From Bryobacteraceae bacterium (GTDB lineage Bacteria > Acidobacteriota > Terriglobia > Bryobacterales > Bryobacteraceae), in contig JANWVO010000017.1 of the NCBI GenBank assembly GCA_025056865.1, positions 1 to 33,078 of the forward strand: 33,078 bases of DNA, read 5' to 3'. A model generated the notes under the pieces. That model saw only the letters and a list, made by a program, of their open reading frames with translations, had not been told where the DNA came from and did no database searches. Shown here one piece after another: positions 8,628 to 16,057 of this stretch. Position numbers and translations under genes: made by a program. Within the stretch, counting starts at the first letter, position 1. Each line of letters begins with the position of its first letter.

Positions 8628-9326
8628 ATGGCGGACAGCGGGCAGCAGGCCGCATGGAAACATTTCCTTGCTTTTCTGTTGCTGCCTCTGCCCCTCGCCG
8701 CCGCCGACCTGGTCACTTTCTCCACGGGCGCGCAGATGACCGCCCTGCGCGCCGAATGCCCCGCGGGCAGCAGCCGTTGCGTGCTCCATCTGGAAGGCGG
8801 GCGCGTCGAGGTGCCCGCCTCCGCCATTGCCGGCGTGGAACGCCTGCCGGAGCCGGAACGGGCCTCCCAGCCGCAGCCCGCCGAACCGCACCCGCCGGCG
8901 CGACCGGCGAAAGATCCGCGCCAGCTCGTCACCGAAGCCGCGCTGCGCCACGGGCTGCCCCCTGAGCTGGTCCACGCCGTGGCGTGGGCCGAGTCCGGCT
9001 ATCGTCCCGACGCCGTCTCGCCGAAGGGCGCGCTCGGCATCATGCAACTGATGCCTTCGACCGCGGCGCTGCTCGGCGCCGACCCGCGCGATCCCGAGCA
9101 GAACGCCGATGCAGGAGTCCGTTTCCTGCGCGAGCTTCTTCTCCGCTACCAGGGGAAGCCGAACCCGGTGCGGCGCGCGCTGGCCGCCTACAATGCCGGC
9201 CCCCGCGCCGTCGAACGCTACGGCGGGCTGCCGCCCTACCGCGAAACGCTCAACTACGTCGAACGCGTGATCGAGCGCTATTGGCGGCTCGTGCGGGGCG
9301 CTCAGAGCACCGCACCAGCACCTTGA
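8628..9326 (+). CDS. Lytic transglycosylase (SLT/goose-lysozyme-like domain)
   Basis: A 232-residue secreted or periplasmic peptidoglycan lyase. A hydrophobic signal segment (about 12-26, FLAFLLLPLPLAAA) is followed by a short beta-type region and a proline-rich linker (about 73-96). The SLT catalytic domain runs from about 97 to 220. The catalytic glutamate is E122 in AWAESGYRPDAVS, followed by GALGIMQLMPSTA and AAYNAGPRAVERYGG. These enzymes cleave the MurNAc-GlcNAc bond with formation of 1,6-anhydro-MurNAc. I prefer the ATG at 8628 because it clears the upstream stop; in-frame ATGs at 8604 and 8613 would overlap it. The final 77 bases overlap the 3' end of the convergent alcohol dehydrogenase gene. 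Co-transcription with the M14 peptidase suggests joint cell-wall work. Confidence 0.9.
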   Translation: MADSGQQAAWKHFLAFLLLPLPLAAADLVTFSTGAQMTALRAECPAGSSRCVLHLEGGRVEVPASAIAGVERLPEPERASQPQPAEPHPPARPAKDPRQLVTEAALRHGLPPELVHAVAWAESGYRPDAVSPKGALGIMQLMPSTAALLGADPRDPEQNADAGVRFLRELLLRYQGKPNPVRRALAAYNAGPRAVERYGGLPPYRETLNYVERVIERYWRLVRGAQSTAPAP

Positions 9327-10251
9327 GCGCTCCCGGCTGCGCGGCCCGGCGGAAGGCTTCCGCGACCTCGTCGAGCGGCAGCTCGGCATGAATCAGGGGC
9401 ATCACATCCACCTCCTGCCGCTCGAGCAGCCGCAGCGCCGGCTCAAACCGTCCGCAGCGCGAGCCGATGAGCACCAGCTCGTCGACCACCACTTTCGCGC
9501 TGTCCAGCTCCGCCTTGCCGTGAACGGTGCTCTTGAGCACGACCGTGCCGCGCGGCTCCACGATGTCGAGGGCCGCGCCGAGCCCCGCCGCGCTGCCCGT
9601 GGCTTCCACGACGAACGGGAACTTTGCCCGGGGCCGGTCGCCGGCGGGCCGGAAGCGGATGCCCCGCCGCAGCAGGAACGGCCGGCGCTCCTCGTGCCTG
9701 CCGAAAACCGTGACGTCGGCTCCAGCCTGGCCGAGCACCTGCGCCACCAGCAGGCCGAGCTTGCCGTCGCCCAGGACGGCGGTGCGCGCGCCGCGCGGGA
9801 TCCTCACCTGATCGAGGATCTCGCAGGCCGCCGCCAGCGGCTCGCAGAAGACGAGTTCTCGCGGGTCCAGATTTTCCGGCGCGGCGTGGAGGTTGTCTTC
9901 CGGAAGCGTGATGTATTCGGCCAGCGCGCCGCCGTGGCCGCGGATGCCGAGCACCTTGCGCCTGGGACAGTGCCGCCGCATGCTGCGGCCGCACCAGGAG
10001 CACCTGCCGCAGCCGAGGTTGATCTCGCCCACCACGCGCCGCCCCTGCCAGCGCGGGCTGCCTTCCACCACCTCGCCGACGAATTCATGGCCGGGGATGC
10101 CGGAGAATCCGTAGTAGCCGCGTTGCAGCTCGAGGTCCGTGTTGCAGATGCCGGCGATCTCCACCCGGATCAGCGCCTCGCCGCGCCTGCGCCGCGGCAG
10201 GGGCGCGCGCCGCAGCTCCACGCGCCCGCCTTCGATCCAGGCGGCCTTCAT
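9250..10251 (-). CDS. Zinc-dependent alcohol dehydrogenase (MDR family)
   Basis: A 333-residue medium-chain dehydrogenase. The catalytic zinc ligands are C36 (GICNTDLE) and H55/E56 (GHEFVGEV). The structural zinc lobe uses C81, C84, C87 and C95. The nucleotide-binding loop GDGKLGLLVAQVLG starts the Rossmann domain. MDR enzymes oxidise alcohols or sugars with NAD(P)+; the substrate is not deducible, though the divergent neighbour is L-rhamnose mutarotase and a sugar or polyol is plausible. The ATG at 10251 has AAAGGTG about 8 bases upstream. A GTG at 10263 lies 5 bases after a CATGAT hexamer and is an alternative leaderless start. The last residues after KVLVRC are an arginine-rich tail reading over the transglycosylase gene. 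Confidence 0.9.
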   Translation of the reverse strand: MKAAWIEGGRVELRRAPLPRRRRGEALIRVEIAGICNTDLELQRGYYGFSGIPGHEFVGEVVEGSPRWQGRRVVGEINLGCGRCSWCGRSMRRHCPRRKVLGIRGHGGALAEYITLPEDNLHAAPENLDPRELVFCEPLAAACEILDQVRIPRGARTAVLGDGKLGLLVAQVLGQAGADVTVFGRHEERRPFLLRRGIRFRPAGDRPRAKFPFVVEATGSAAGLGAALDIVEPRGTVVLKSTVHGKAELDSAKVVVDELVLIGSRCGRFEPALRLLERQEVDVMPLIHAELPLDEVAEAFRRAAQPGALKVLVRCSERPARAANSARSRVRRS

Positions 10252-10294
10252 TTCGCGCTGCACCTTTCATCATGCCACGGTCCCGGCGGCCTTG

Positions 10295-10306
10295 TATGAT
10301 GCCTCT
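10295..10306 (+). promoter_or_regulatory. -10 element adjacent to the rhaM start
   Basis: TATGAT at 10295-10300 lies exactly 6 bases before the ATG of the L-rhamnose mutarotase gene, so transcription should begin at the start codon. No clear -35 box is visible 16-18 bases upstream, and there is no Shine-Dalgarno sequence. Confidence 0.4.
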
Positions 10307-10627
10307 ATGCAACGCGTCTGCTTCATCCTCCAGGTCAAGAAGGACAGGCTCGAAGAGTACAAGGAACGGCACAGGCAGGTCTGGCCCGAGATGCTGGACG
10401 CCCTCCGCCGCACCGGCTGGCACAACTACTCGCTCTTCCTCCGCGACGACGGGCTGCTGGTCGGCTATCTGGAGACGCCCGATTTCCAGGCCGCGCTCGA
10501 CGGCATGGCGCGCGAGGAGGTGAATGCCCGCTGGCAGGCCGAGATGCGCGAGTTCTTCGAAGACCCGGCCGGCCGCAACGCCGACGAGCAGATGCGTCCG
10601 CTCGAGGAAGTCTTCCACCTCGACTGA
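10307..10627 (+). CDS. rhaM: L-rhamnose mutarotase
   Basis: A 106-residue protein matching RhaM along its length. The N terminus reads RVCFILQVK, then EEYKERHRQVWPEM, GWHNYSLFL and the C-terminal EEVFHLD. Y18 and H22 fall at the same positions as the E. coli residues implicated in catalysis. The enzyme interconverts the alpha and beta anomers of L-rhamnose in the cytoplasm, which feeds L-rhamnose isomerase. No other rhamnose genes lie beside it except a possibly related dehydrogenase on the opposite strand. The rhamnose may come from pectin or hemicellulose degraded by the secreted glycosidases in the window; that link is an inference. Confidence 0.93.
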   Translation: MQRVCFILQVKKDRLEEYKERHRQVWPEMLDALRRTGWHNYSLFLRDDGLLVGYLETPDFQAALDGMAREEVNARWQAEMREFFEDPAGRNADEQMRPLEEVFHLD

Positions 10628-10650
10628 CGCGCCGCCGCGGCCGGATTGTC

Positions 10651-10662
10651 TACACTGGAGGG
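10651..10662 (+). promoter_or_regulatory. -10 element and unusual start context of thrC
   Basis: TACACT (10651-10656) is followed by GGAGGG (10657-10662) and directly by a TTG start. The purine run looks like a Shine-Dalgarno sequence but has zero spacing to the TTG, too close for normal use. The 6-base distance from the -10 fits a leaderless transcript beginning at the TTG. Confidence 0.4.
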
Positions 10663-11973
10663 TTGTCCACGCAAGAACTTCTCTGCATCGGCCCCGAGTG
10701 CGGCGCGCGTTTCCCCATCGGCGAGGTCATTTACACGTGCCCGCGCTGCCAGTCCCTGCTGGAAGTGTCCGCGCCGGCGCCGCTCGATGTGGAAGCGGCG
10801 CGGCGCGCCTGGCGCGAGCGCCGCTTGTCCGACGCGCCCGAAGACCGCTCCGGCGTCTGGCGCTTCCGCGAGCTGCTGCCGTTCGATGACATGCGGCACA
10901 TCGTCACCCTCGCCGAAGGCAACACCGCCCTGCTGGAAGCGCCGCGGGCGGCGCGTTATGCAGGGCTGGACGCGCTGCTGTTCAAGCACCAGGGCTTCAA
11001 TCCCACGGGCTCGTTCAAGGACAACGGCATGACCGTGGGCGCCTCGCAGGCGCTGCGGCTCGGCATGAAGACCGTGGCGTGCGTCTCCACCGGCAACACG
11101 TCGGCTTCCATGGCCGCCTATGCATCGGCCGCCGGCCTGCTGCCGGTGATCTTCCTGCCCCACGGCAACATCAGCTACGGCAAGCTGGCCCAGGCGCTCG
11201 AATACGGCGCGCTTACCATCCAGGTGGAGGCGAATTTCGACGAAATTCTCCGGCTCGTCCGGGAATTGGCTCCGAAATTGGGAATATACCTGCTGAATTC
11301 GGTCAATCCATTCCGCATCGAGGGCCAGAAGACGATCATGGCGGAGCTGCTCGAGCAGCTCGGCTGGCGCGTGCCGGACTGGGTGGTGCTGCCCGGAGGC
11401 AACCTCGGCAACATCAGCGCCTTCGGCAAGGCCTTCCGCGAACTGCGCAGCCTCGGCTTCATCCCGCGCCTTCCGCGGTTCGCTGTCATCCAGGCCGAGG
11501 GTTCAGCGCCGTTCCATGACTACTTCCGCCGCCGCGGCGAGTTCCACCCGGTGGCGAAGCCGGAAACGCTGGCCACTGCCATCCGCATCGGCGATCCGGT
11601 GAGCTGGCCGAAGGCCATTCAGGTGATCGACGAAACCAACGGCGTGGTGGAGACGGCCACCGAGCAGGAGATCGCCGACGCGAAGGCGGTGATCGGGCAG
11701 TGCGGGATCGGCTGCGAGCCTGCCTCGGCGGCGACGCTGGCGGGCATCCGAAAACTGGCGGCCGCAGGCGTCATCGGCGCGGGCGAACTCGTCGTCGCCG
11801 TGCTCACCGGCCATGTGCTGAAAGATCCCGACTACATCTACCGCTATCACACCGGCCAACTCGAAACGCCCTCGGGCGCGCGCATCGAGCCGCGCTTCGC
11901 CAACCAGCCGGTCACGGCGAGGCCGGACGCCGGAGAAATCGCCGCGCTGCTCGAGCGCTACCATCGCCACTAG
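10663..11973 (+). CDS. thrC: Threonine synthase (paralogue 2, SFKDN type)
   Basis: A 436-residue PLP enzyme. An N-terminal zinc-ribbon (C8, C13, C26, C29) is followed by LAEGNTALLEAP, the PLP lysine K119 in NPTGSFKDNGM, and STGNTSASMAAYASA. The phosphate-binding loop LPGGNLGNISAF and the HTGQLE region come later. It should make threonine and phosphate from O-phospho-L-homoserine, the last step of threonine synthesis. The SFKDN motif is the form usual in true threonine synthases, so I give this copy the symbol. The start must be the TTG at 10663, because it is the only initiation codon before the first zinc-binding cysteine. It shares the strand with rhaM, 35 bases away, without an obvious functional link. 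Confidence 0.9.
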   Translation: MSTQELLCIGPECGARFPIGEVIYTCPRCQSLLEVSAPAPLDVEAARRAWRERRLSDAPEDRSGVWRFRELLPFDDMRHIVTLAEGNTALLEAPRAARYAGLDALLFKHQGFNPTGSFKDNGMTVGASQALRLGMKTVACVSTGNTSASMAAYASAAGLLPVIFLPHGNISYGKLAQALEYGALTIQVEANFDEILRLVRELAPKLGIYLLNSVNPFRIEGQKTIMAELLEQLGWRVPDWVVLPGGNLGNISAFGKAFRELRSLGFIPRLPRFAVIQAEGSAPFHDYFRRRGEFHPVAKPETLATAIRIGDPVSWPKAIQVIDETNGVVETATEQEIADAKAVIGQCGIGCEPASAATLAGIRKLAAAGVIGAGELVVAVLTGHVLKDPDYIYRYHTGQLETPSGARIEPRFANQPVTARPDAGEIAALLERYHRH

Positions 11974-12017
11974 GCCTGTGCCGGGCGGGGCGCAGAGGAA
12001 ACAGACCGTGGAGCTGT

Positions 12018-12857
12018 TCAGGCCTTGTGTTCCCCGCCGGAGAAACGCCGCGGCTCGGGCAGATACTCCACCGTCGGCTGCCTTCTCACGGGCTGCGGGT
12101 AGAGGCTCATCAGCTCGAGGATTTCCGGCGGCATCTCGCAGCTCACCGGCAGGCAGTATTCGCGCGCAGCCTCGTAGGTGATCGGGTGATCGTGGGTCCA
12201 TGTGCCTTCACTGAGCAGGCGCGAAAGCTCCTCGGCCTTGCCATCGGGGCACTTGCCTTTCAGCAGCTCGTGGACGCCCTCGCGGATCTGGTTCATCGCC
12301 TTGCGCGCCTGGTCGGCAAGGATCAGCGTCTCGTCCTTGACCTCCGCAATCGGCTTCTGCTCCACCACTTTGAGGATCGACGCCGCCGGGTATTGGCCGA
12401 GCTGCGGATCCACGGGCCCGAGCACGGCATACTCGCTCATGACGATCTCATCGGCGGCCAGCGCAATCAGCGTTCCGCCCGACATTGCGTAGTGCGGCAC
12501 GAATGCCGTGACCTTGCCCTTGTGCTTGTGCAGTGCGCGGGCGATCTGCATCGAAGCCAGCACCAGCCCGCCCGGCGTGTGGAGGATGATGTCGATCGGA
12601 ACGTCGGGGTCGGTCATGTGGATCGCGCGCAGCACTTCTTCCGAGTCGTTCACGTCGATGTAGCGGAAGACCGGGAAGCCGAGCAGGCTCATCGTCTCCT
12701 GCCGGTGGATGAGGAGGATCACCCGGGACTTGCGGTCTCGTTCGATCTTGGCAATCAGACGCTGCCGCGCCGCTTCCAGCAGCCTCTGCCGCAGCACCGG
12801 CTGAAGCGCGGAAGCCAGAAAGAAAAACCAGATTACGTCGGTGGGTGTCATCGGCAT
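12018..12857 (-). CDS. Membrane-anchored ClpP/SppA-like serine protease (SDH_protease family)
   Basis: A 279-residue protein with an N-terminal transmembrane segment (about 7-22, DVIWFFFLASALQPVL) and a ClpP-fold crotonase-like domain. HTPGGLVLAS (93-102) forms the oxyanion-hole region. S126 in YAMSGGTLIALAAD is the expected nucleophile, and LGPVDPQLGQ is the family's third landmark. These SDH_protease-family proteins are membrane-associated serine peptidases related to signal peptide peptidase SppA. The start codon follows the TAA of the rhomboid gene without a gap (TAAATG), so translation is probably coupled. The two may form a membrane-protein quality-control or processing pair. Substrates are unknown. 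Confidence 0.88.
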   Translation of the reverse strand: MPMTPTDVIWFFFLASALQPVLRQRLLEAARQRLIAKIERDRKSRVILLIHRQETMSLLGFPVFRYIDVNDSEEVLRAIHMTDPDVPIDIILHTPGGLVLASMQIARALHKHKGKVTAFVPHYAMSGGTLIALAADEIVMSEYAVLGPVDPQLGQYPAASILKVVEQKPIAEVKDETLILADQARKAMNQIREGVHELLKGKCPDGKAEELSRLLSEGTWTHDHPITYEAAREYCLPVSCEMPPEILELMSLYPQPVRRQPTVEYLPEPRRFSGGEHKA

Positions 12858-13610
12858 TTATCGCCTCCAGTAACCGGGGGGAAGATAGGGCATTTCCATA
12901 AAATACTCGTCCCCGCGGAGCCTGCGCCAGGAGCCGCGGCGCCGGACAAAGAAGAGATGAAGCACGACACCGGCGGCAAAGCCGCCGACGTGCGCCCACC
13001 ATGCCACTCCGCCTACGTTCTGCGGGCCGGCCAGCGCGAGCGTTCCGCTGAAAAACTGCGAAAGCGCCCAGAAGCCCAGATACGTGACGGCGGGCACTTC
13101 GAAAAAGAGCGGCAGGAAAAAGACCGGAAGCAGGACGATCACGCGCGAGTTCGGGAACATGAAGAAGTACGCGCCCATCACGCCGGCAATGGCGCCGCTC
13201 GCGCCCACCGTGGGGATCGTCGACTCCGGATTCACCCACGTGTGCACCAGGCCGGCGAAGATCCCGCAGGCCAGGTAGAAAAGAACAAAACGAACCGGAC
13301 CCATGCGGTCTTCGACGTTGTCGCCGAAGATCCACAGCGTCCACATGTTGCCGATGATGTGCGTCCAGCCGCCGTGCAGGAACATGCTGGTGAGGAACGG
13401 CCAGTAGTCGTCAGCGGGAAGGCCGAAAATCTGCGCCCATGCCGGATGCGTATACCTCGCAGGCACGATGCCGAACCAGTGAAAAAACTCACGGAGAGCC
13501 GGCTCTGGCATCATCAGCTCGATCAGAAACACGAACGCGTTGGCGAGGATCAGCATCCAGACGGCGATCGGCGGGTGGCGCGAAGGGATGGTATCGCGGA
13601 TCGGCAGCAT
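12858..13610 (-). CDS. Rhomboid-family intramembrane serine protease
   Basis: A 250-residue polytopic protein with about six membrane segments starting near residue 17. Rhomboid landmarks are present: FLHGGWTHIIGNMWTLWIFG with the conserved H and N, the nucleophile S138 in VGASGAIAGVMGAY, and the catalytic H207 in AWWAHVGGFAAG. Rhomboids cleave transmembrane segments of other membrane proteins within the bilayer. The C-terminal tail (about 223-250) is basic and then rich in proline and tyrosine. No Shine-Dalgarno sequence precedes the ATG, but an extended -10 lies 13 bases upstream. Next in the operon, and directly abutting, is the ClpP/SppA-like membrane protease. Confidence 0.92.
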   Translation of the reverse strand: MLPIRDTIPSRHPPIAVWMLILANAFVFLIELMMPEPALREFFHWFGIVPARYTHPAWAQIFGLPADDYWPFLTSMFLHGGWTHIIGNMWTLWIFGDNVEDRMGPVRFVLFYLACGIFAGLVHTWVNPESTIPTVGASGAIAGVMGAYFFMFPNSRVIVLLPVFFLPLFFEVPAVTYLGFWALSQFFSGTLALAGPQNVGGVAWWAHVGGFAAGVVLHLFFVRRRGSWRRLRGDEYFMEMPYLPPGYWRR

Positions 13611-13623
13611 GAGTCAGCCGTTG

Positions 13624-13632
13624 ATTGTATCA
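13624..13632 (-). promoter_or_regulatory. Extended -10 upstream of the rhomboid operon
   Basis: Read on the minus strand, TGATACAAT combines a TGn extension with the hexamer TACAAT, 13 bases before the rhomboid ATG. No good -35 box is seen, as can be the case for extended -10 promoters. The predicted leader is only a few bases long. Confidence 0.35.
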
Positions 13633-13812
13633 GCCCGGCACGGGGTCTATCGCGCAGCCGGGACGAAGTTCAGCCGCGGGATATGCGCCAGGGATTCCTG
13701 CCGGACCGCGTTTCAGGGCGCCCGGAGCGCGGCCTGACGGTGCGCACGGCAATGGCGCAACAGCCCCGTCGGTGCTGCCTCGGATCGCGGCAGAGTCGGA
13801 GTGACGGGCGTC

Positions 13813-13838
13813 TGAAAGCGTCCGGAAGGGCCGGACAC
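13813..13838 (-). terminator. Hairpin just downstream of RNase P RNA
   Basis: On the minus strand GTCCGG and CCGGAC (13831-13836 and 13820-13825) can form a six-base-pair stem with a five-base loop about 10 bases after the RNase P 3' helix, followed by GCTTTCAG. The T content is low, so this is a weak terminator or a processing stem. Confidence 0.3.
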
Positions 13839-13847
13839 GGGCAGGAG

Positions 13848-14270
13848 AAACAGGAGGCCCCGCGGACTGTAAGCCGGTTTCTGGTCCCGGCCCCTGCGGG
13901 CCGGGCGGCAGTCATTCCTCTAGGCCCGCCATTGCTGGCGGGCTCAAGCGACCGACCCGGGAGTCAGGCGGAGCGGGCCACTCCATCCTCCCCTATTTGG
14001 TCTTGCTCCGCGTGGGGTTTGCCCTGCCATTCCGGTTACCCGGAACGCGGTGCGCTCTTACCGCACCTTTTCACCCTTGCCGGCCGCGTTGCCGCGGCAG
14101 GCGGTATGTTTTCTGTGGCACTTTCCGTGAAGCGCGCTTTGAGCGCGCCCCCCCGGCCGTTAGCCGGCACGCTGCCCTGTGGAGACCGGACTTTGCCTCG
14201 GACGCCGGCCGTATCCCCCTCGGGGGACGCGCCGGGCCCGCGACTGCCCGTCCGCGGGGCCTCCTGCTTC
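13848..14270 (-). ncRNA. rnpB: RNase P RNA, bacterial type A
   Basis: The catalytic RNA of RNase P, which trims the 5' ends of tRNA precursors. On the minus strand all the universal blocks appear in order: GAGGCAAAGTCCGG, ACAGGGCAGCGTGCCGGCTA, CACGGAAAGTGCCACAGAAA, AAGGGTGAAAAGGTG and GGTAAGAGCGCACCG. They continue with GCAAACCCCACGCGGAGCAA, CCAAATAGGG, TAGAGGAATGACTGCC and AGAAACCGGCTTA. Helix P1 closes the molecule: 14250-14266 pairs perfectly with 13851-13867 over 17 bases. At about 420 nt it is slightly longer than a typical type A RNA. The exact 5' and 3' ends are estimated from P1. Open frames crossing this interval are not genes. Confidence 0.96.
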
Positions 14271-14401
14271 CATTGTCCCATACGCGCCATCCCGTCCCCG
14301 CGTTACGCGCCGTCACGCCGAAAATCAGGTCTGCATCCCCTGATTGAGATGCAAATCCCTTGCAGGACTTGCGCCCGGCTTGGGCTACCATCAAGAGAGA
14401 A

Positions 14402-16057
14402 ATGACAGAGCAGGGCCCAACCTCGGCTGCCGCCACCCGCTCCCTGGCGGGCGCGCGCGTCTGCTGTCCCGCTCTGACCGGCGTCACGCCGACTACCTGG
14501 TCCGCCCTGCCTGTCGAGGCCCTCGAACGCGCCCCCTCCCGGCTTGCGTGGACGGCTTCCATCTGCGCCTTCCTCACGGTAGCGCTGTTCACGCTCCAGG
14601 CGCACCTGCAACCGGAGATTGCCGTGGTGCAGCGCCAGCCTGCGGTGATCGCCGCCGAAGCGACGCTCATCGCGGTGTCCCTGCTGATCGTCATCGCCTA
14701 CCGGCTCGGCTGGATGAAGCCGTGGTTCAGCGTCTATGCCGGCCTGGGCTTCCAGCTCATGGTGGCTTTCTCCATCGGGCTCTTTGAAACGATCGCGCCG
14801 TGGCCGCCGGACCAGCCCGTGCGCGGGATGTCCAGCCTGGTGGCGTGGATCCTCGCCTCTTCGCTCTTTCTGCCCGCCTCGCCGATGCAGGCGCTGGCCG
14901 GAGCCTTCGGCTCAGCGGCGATGGGGCCGCTTGCTTACGCGATCGTCCGCAACTGGATTCAGGATCCTGGCCTTTCGCCCAGCCGCATCGGAGTGCTTTA
15001 CGTGCCTCCCTTCCTCGTGGCCGGCTGCGCCTGGTGGATGAGCCGGCTGATCTTCCGCATGGAATGCTCGATGCACCACGCCCGCGAGCTCGGCAGCTAC
15101 GAGCTGGAAGAAGTGCTCGGCATCGGCGGCATGGGCGAGGTCTGGCGCGCCAGGCACCGCATGCTGAAGCGGGAAGCGGCAGTGAAGCTGATCCGCGCGG
15201 AAGCGCTGCTGGCGCACACCCAGCGGCAGGCCGACGTGCTGCGCCGCCGCTTCGAGCTGGAAGCCCGCGCCATCGCCTCGCTGACGTCGCCCCACACGGT
15301 CTCGCTGTACGATTTCGGCGTCGACCAGAACGGCAACTTCTATTACGCGATGGAGCTGCTGCGCGGGCTCGACCTCGAACAGCTTGTCAAGCGCTTTGGC
15401 CCGCAGCCTGGCGCGCGCGTCGTGCATATTCTGCGGCAGGCCTGCGAATCCCTCGAAGAAGCGCACTGCGCCGGCATCGTCCACCGCGACATCAAGCCCA
15501 CCAACCTGTTCCTTTGCCGCCTCGGGCTGGAATTTGATTTTGTCAAGCTGCTGGATTTCGGCCTCGCCCGCTGGCGCCTGATGAGCGGCGGCGTGCGCAT
15601 GACGATGGAGAACATCACCACCGGCACGCCCGCCTTCATGGCGCCGGAGCTGGCGCTGGGAGCCAGCGAAGTGGACGGGCGCACGGATCTCTACGGGCTG
15701 GGCTGCGTCGCCTACTGGCTGCTGACCGGCGCGCTTGTCTTTGAAGAGCCGACGCCGACGGCGATGGCGCTGGCGCATGTCCAGAAAGACCCGCCGCCGC
15801 CCTCGCAGCGCACCGAGGTCCGCTTCTCGCCCGAGCTGGAGAGGATCGTGCTCCAGTGCCTCAGCAAGAAGCCCGAAGACCGCCCGGCCAGCGCGCGCCT
15901 GTTGCGGCGGATGCTGGAACAGTGCCCCGAATGCGGCGTCTGGTCGCCGGAGGACGCCGAAGCCTGGTGGCGCACGAACCTGCCGGAGCTGTATGCCGCC
16001 CGGTGCCCCGAGCCGGGCGTGGCGGGGCTTGCGACGCTTCCCGCCCGGAGCCCGTAA
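14402..16057 (+). CDS. Membrane-anchored Ser/Thr protein kinase with N-terminal multi-pass domain
   Basis: A 551-residue protein. Residues about 48-218 hold roughly five or six hydrophobic segments, and the kinase domain follows at about 233-500. Kinase landmarks are the glycine loop LGIGGMGEVW (239-248), the ATP lysine K262 in AVKLI, HRDIKPTN with D363, K365 and N368, and DFG with D385. GTPAFMAPE and the C-terminal RPASARLL complete the fold. It should phosphorylate Ser/Thr residues of cytoplasmic targets from the inner membrane. The usual bacterial Hanks-kinase order is kinase first and membrane segment second; here it is reversed. The ATG has AAGAGAGA just upstream. The stop is immediately followed by the GTG start of the transporter gene, so the two are translationally coupled. 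Confidence 0.92.
   Translation: MTEQGPTSAAATRSLAGARVCCPALTGVTPTTWSALPVEALERAPSRLAWTASICAFLTVALFTLQAHLQPEIAVVQRQPAVIAAEATLIAVSLLIVIAYRLGWMKPWFSVYAGLGFQLMVAFSIGLFETIAPWPPDQPVRGMSSLVAWILASSLFLPASPMQALAGAFGSAAMGPLAYAIVRNWIQDPGLSPSRIGVLYVPPFLVAGCAWWMSRLIFRMECSMHHARELGSYELEEVLGIGGMGEVWRARHRMLKREAAVKLIRAEALLAHTQRQADVLRRRFELEARAIASLTSPHTVSLYDFGVDQNGNFYYAMELLRGLDLEQLVKRFGPQPGARVVHILRQACESLEEAHCAGIVHRDIKPTNLFLCRLGLEFDFVKLLDFGLARWRLMSGGVRMTMENITTGTPAFMAPELALGASEVDGRTDLYGLGCVAYWLLTGALVFEEPTPTAMALAHVQKDPPPPSQRTEVRFSPELERIVLQCLSKKPEDRPASARLLRRMLEQCPECGVWSPEDAEAWWRTNLPELYAARCPEPGVAGLATLPARSP

Noticed and set aside
5678-8932. Minus-strand frame continuous with the threonine-synthase-like gene, suggesting a giant 1497-residue fusion
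   Set aside because: Only the last 408 residues are protein-like; the rest is antisense to the M14 peptidase gene, which has a signal peptide and zinc ligands.
11974-14401. Plus-strand open frame spanning the two protease genes and the RNase P RNA
   Set aside because: It is antisense to the rhomboid and ClpP-like genes and crosses rnpB. The encoded sequence is compositionally biased and has no recognisable domain.
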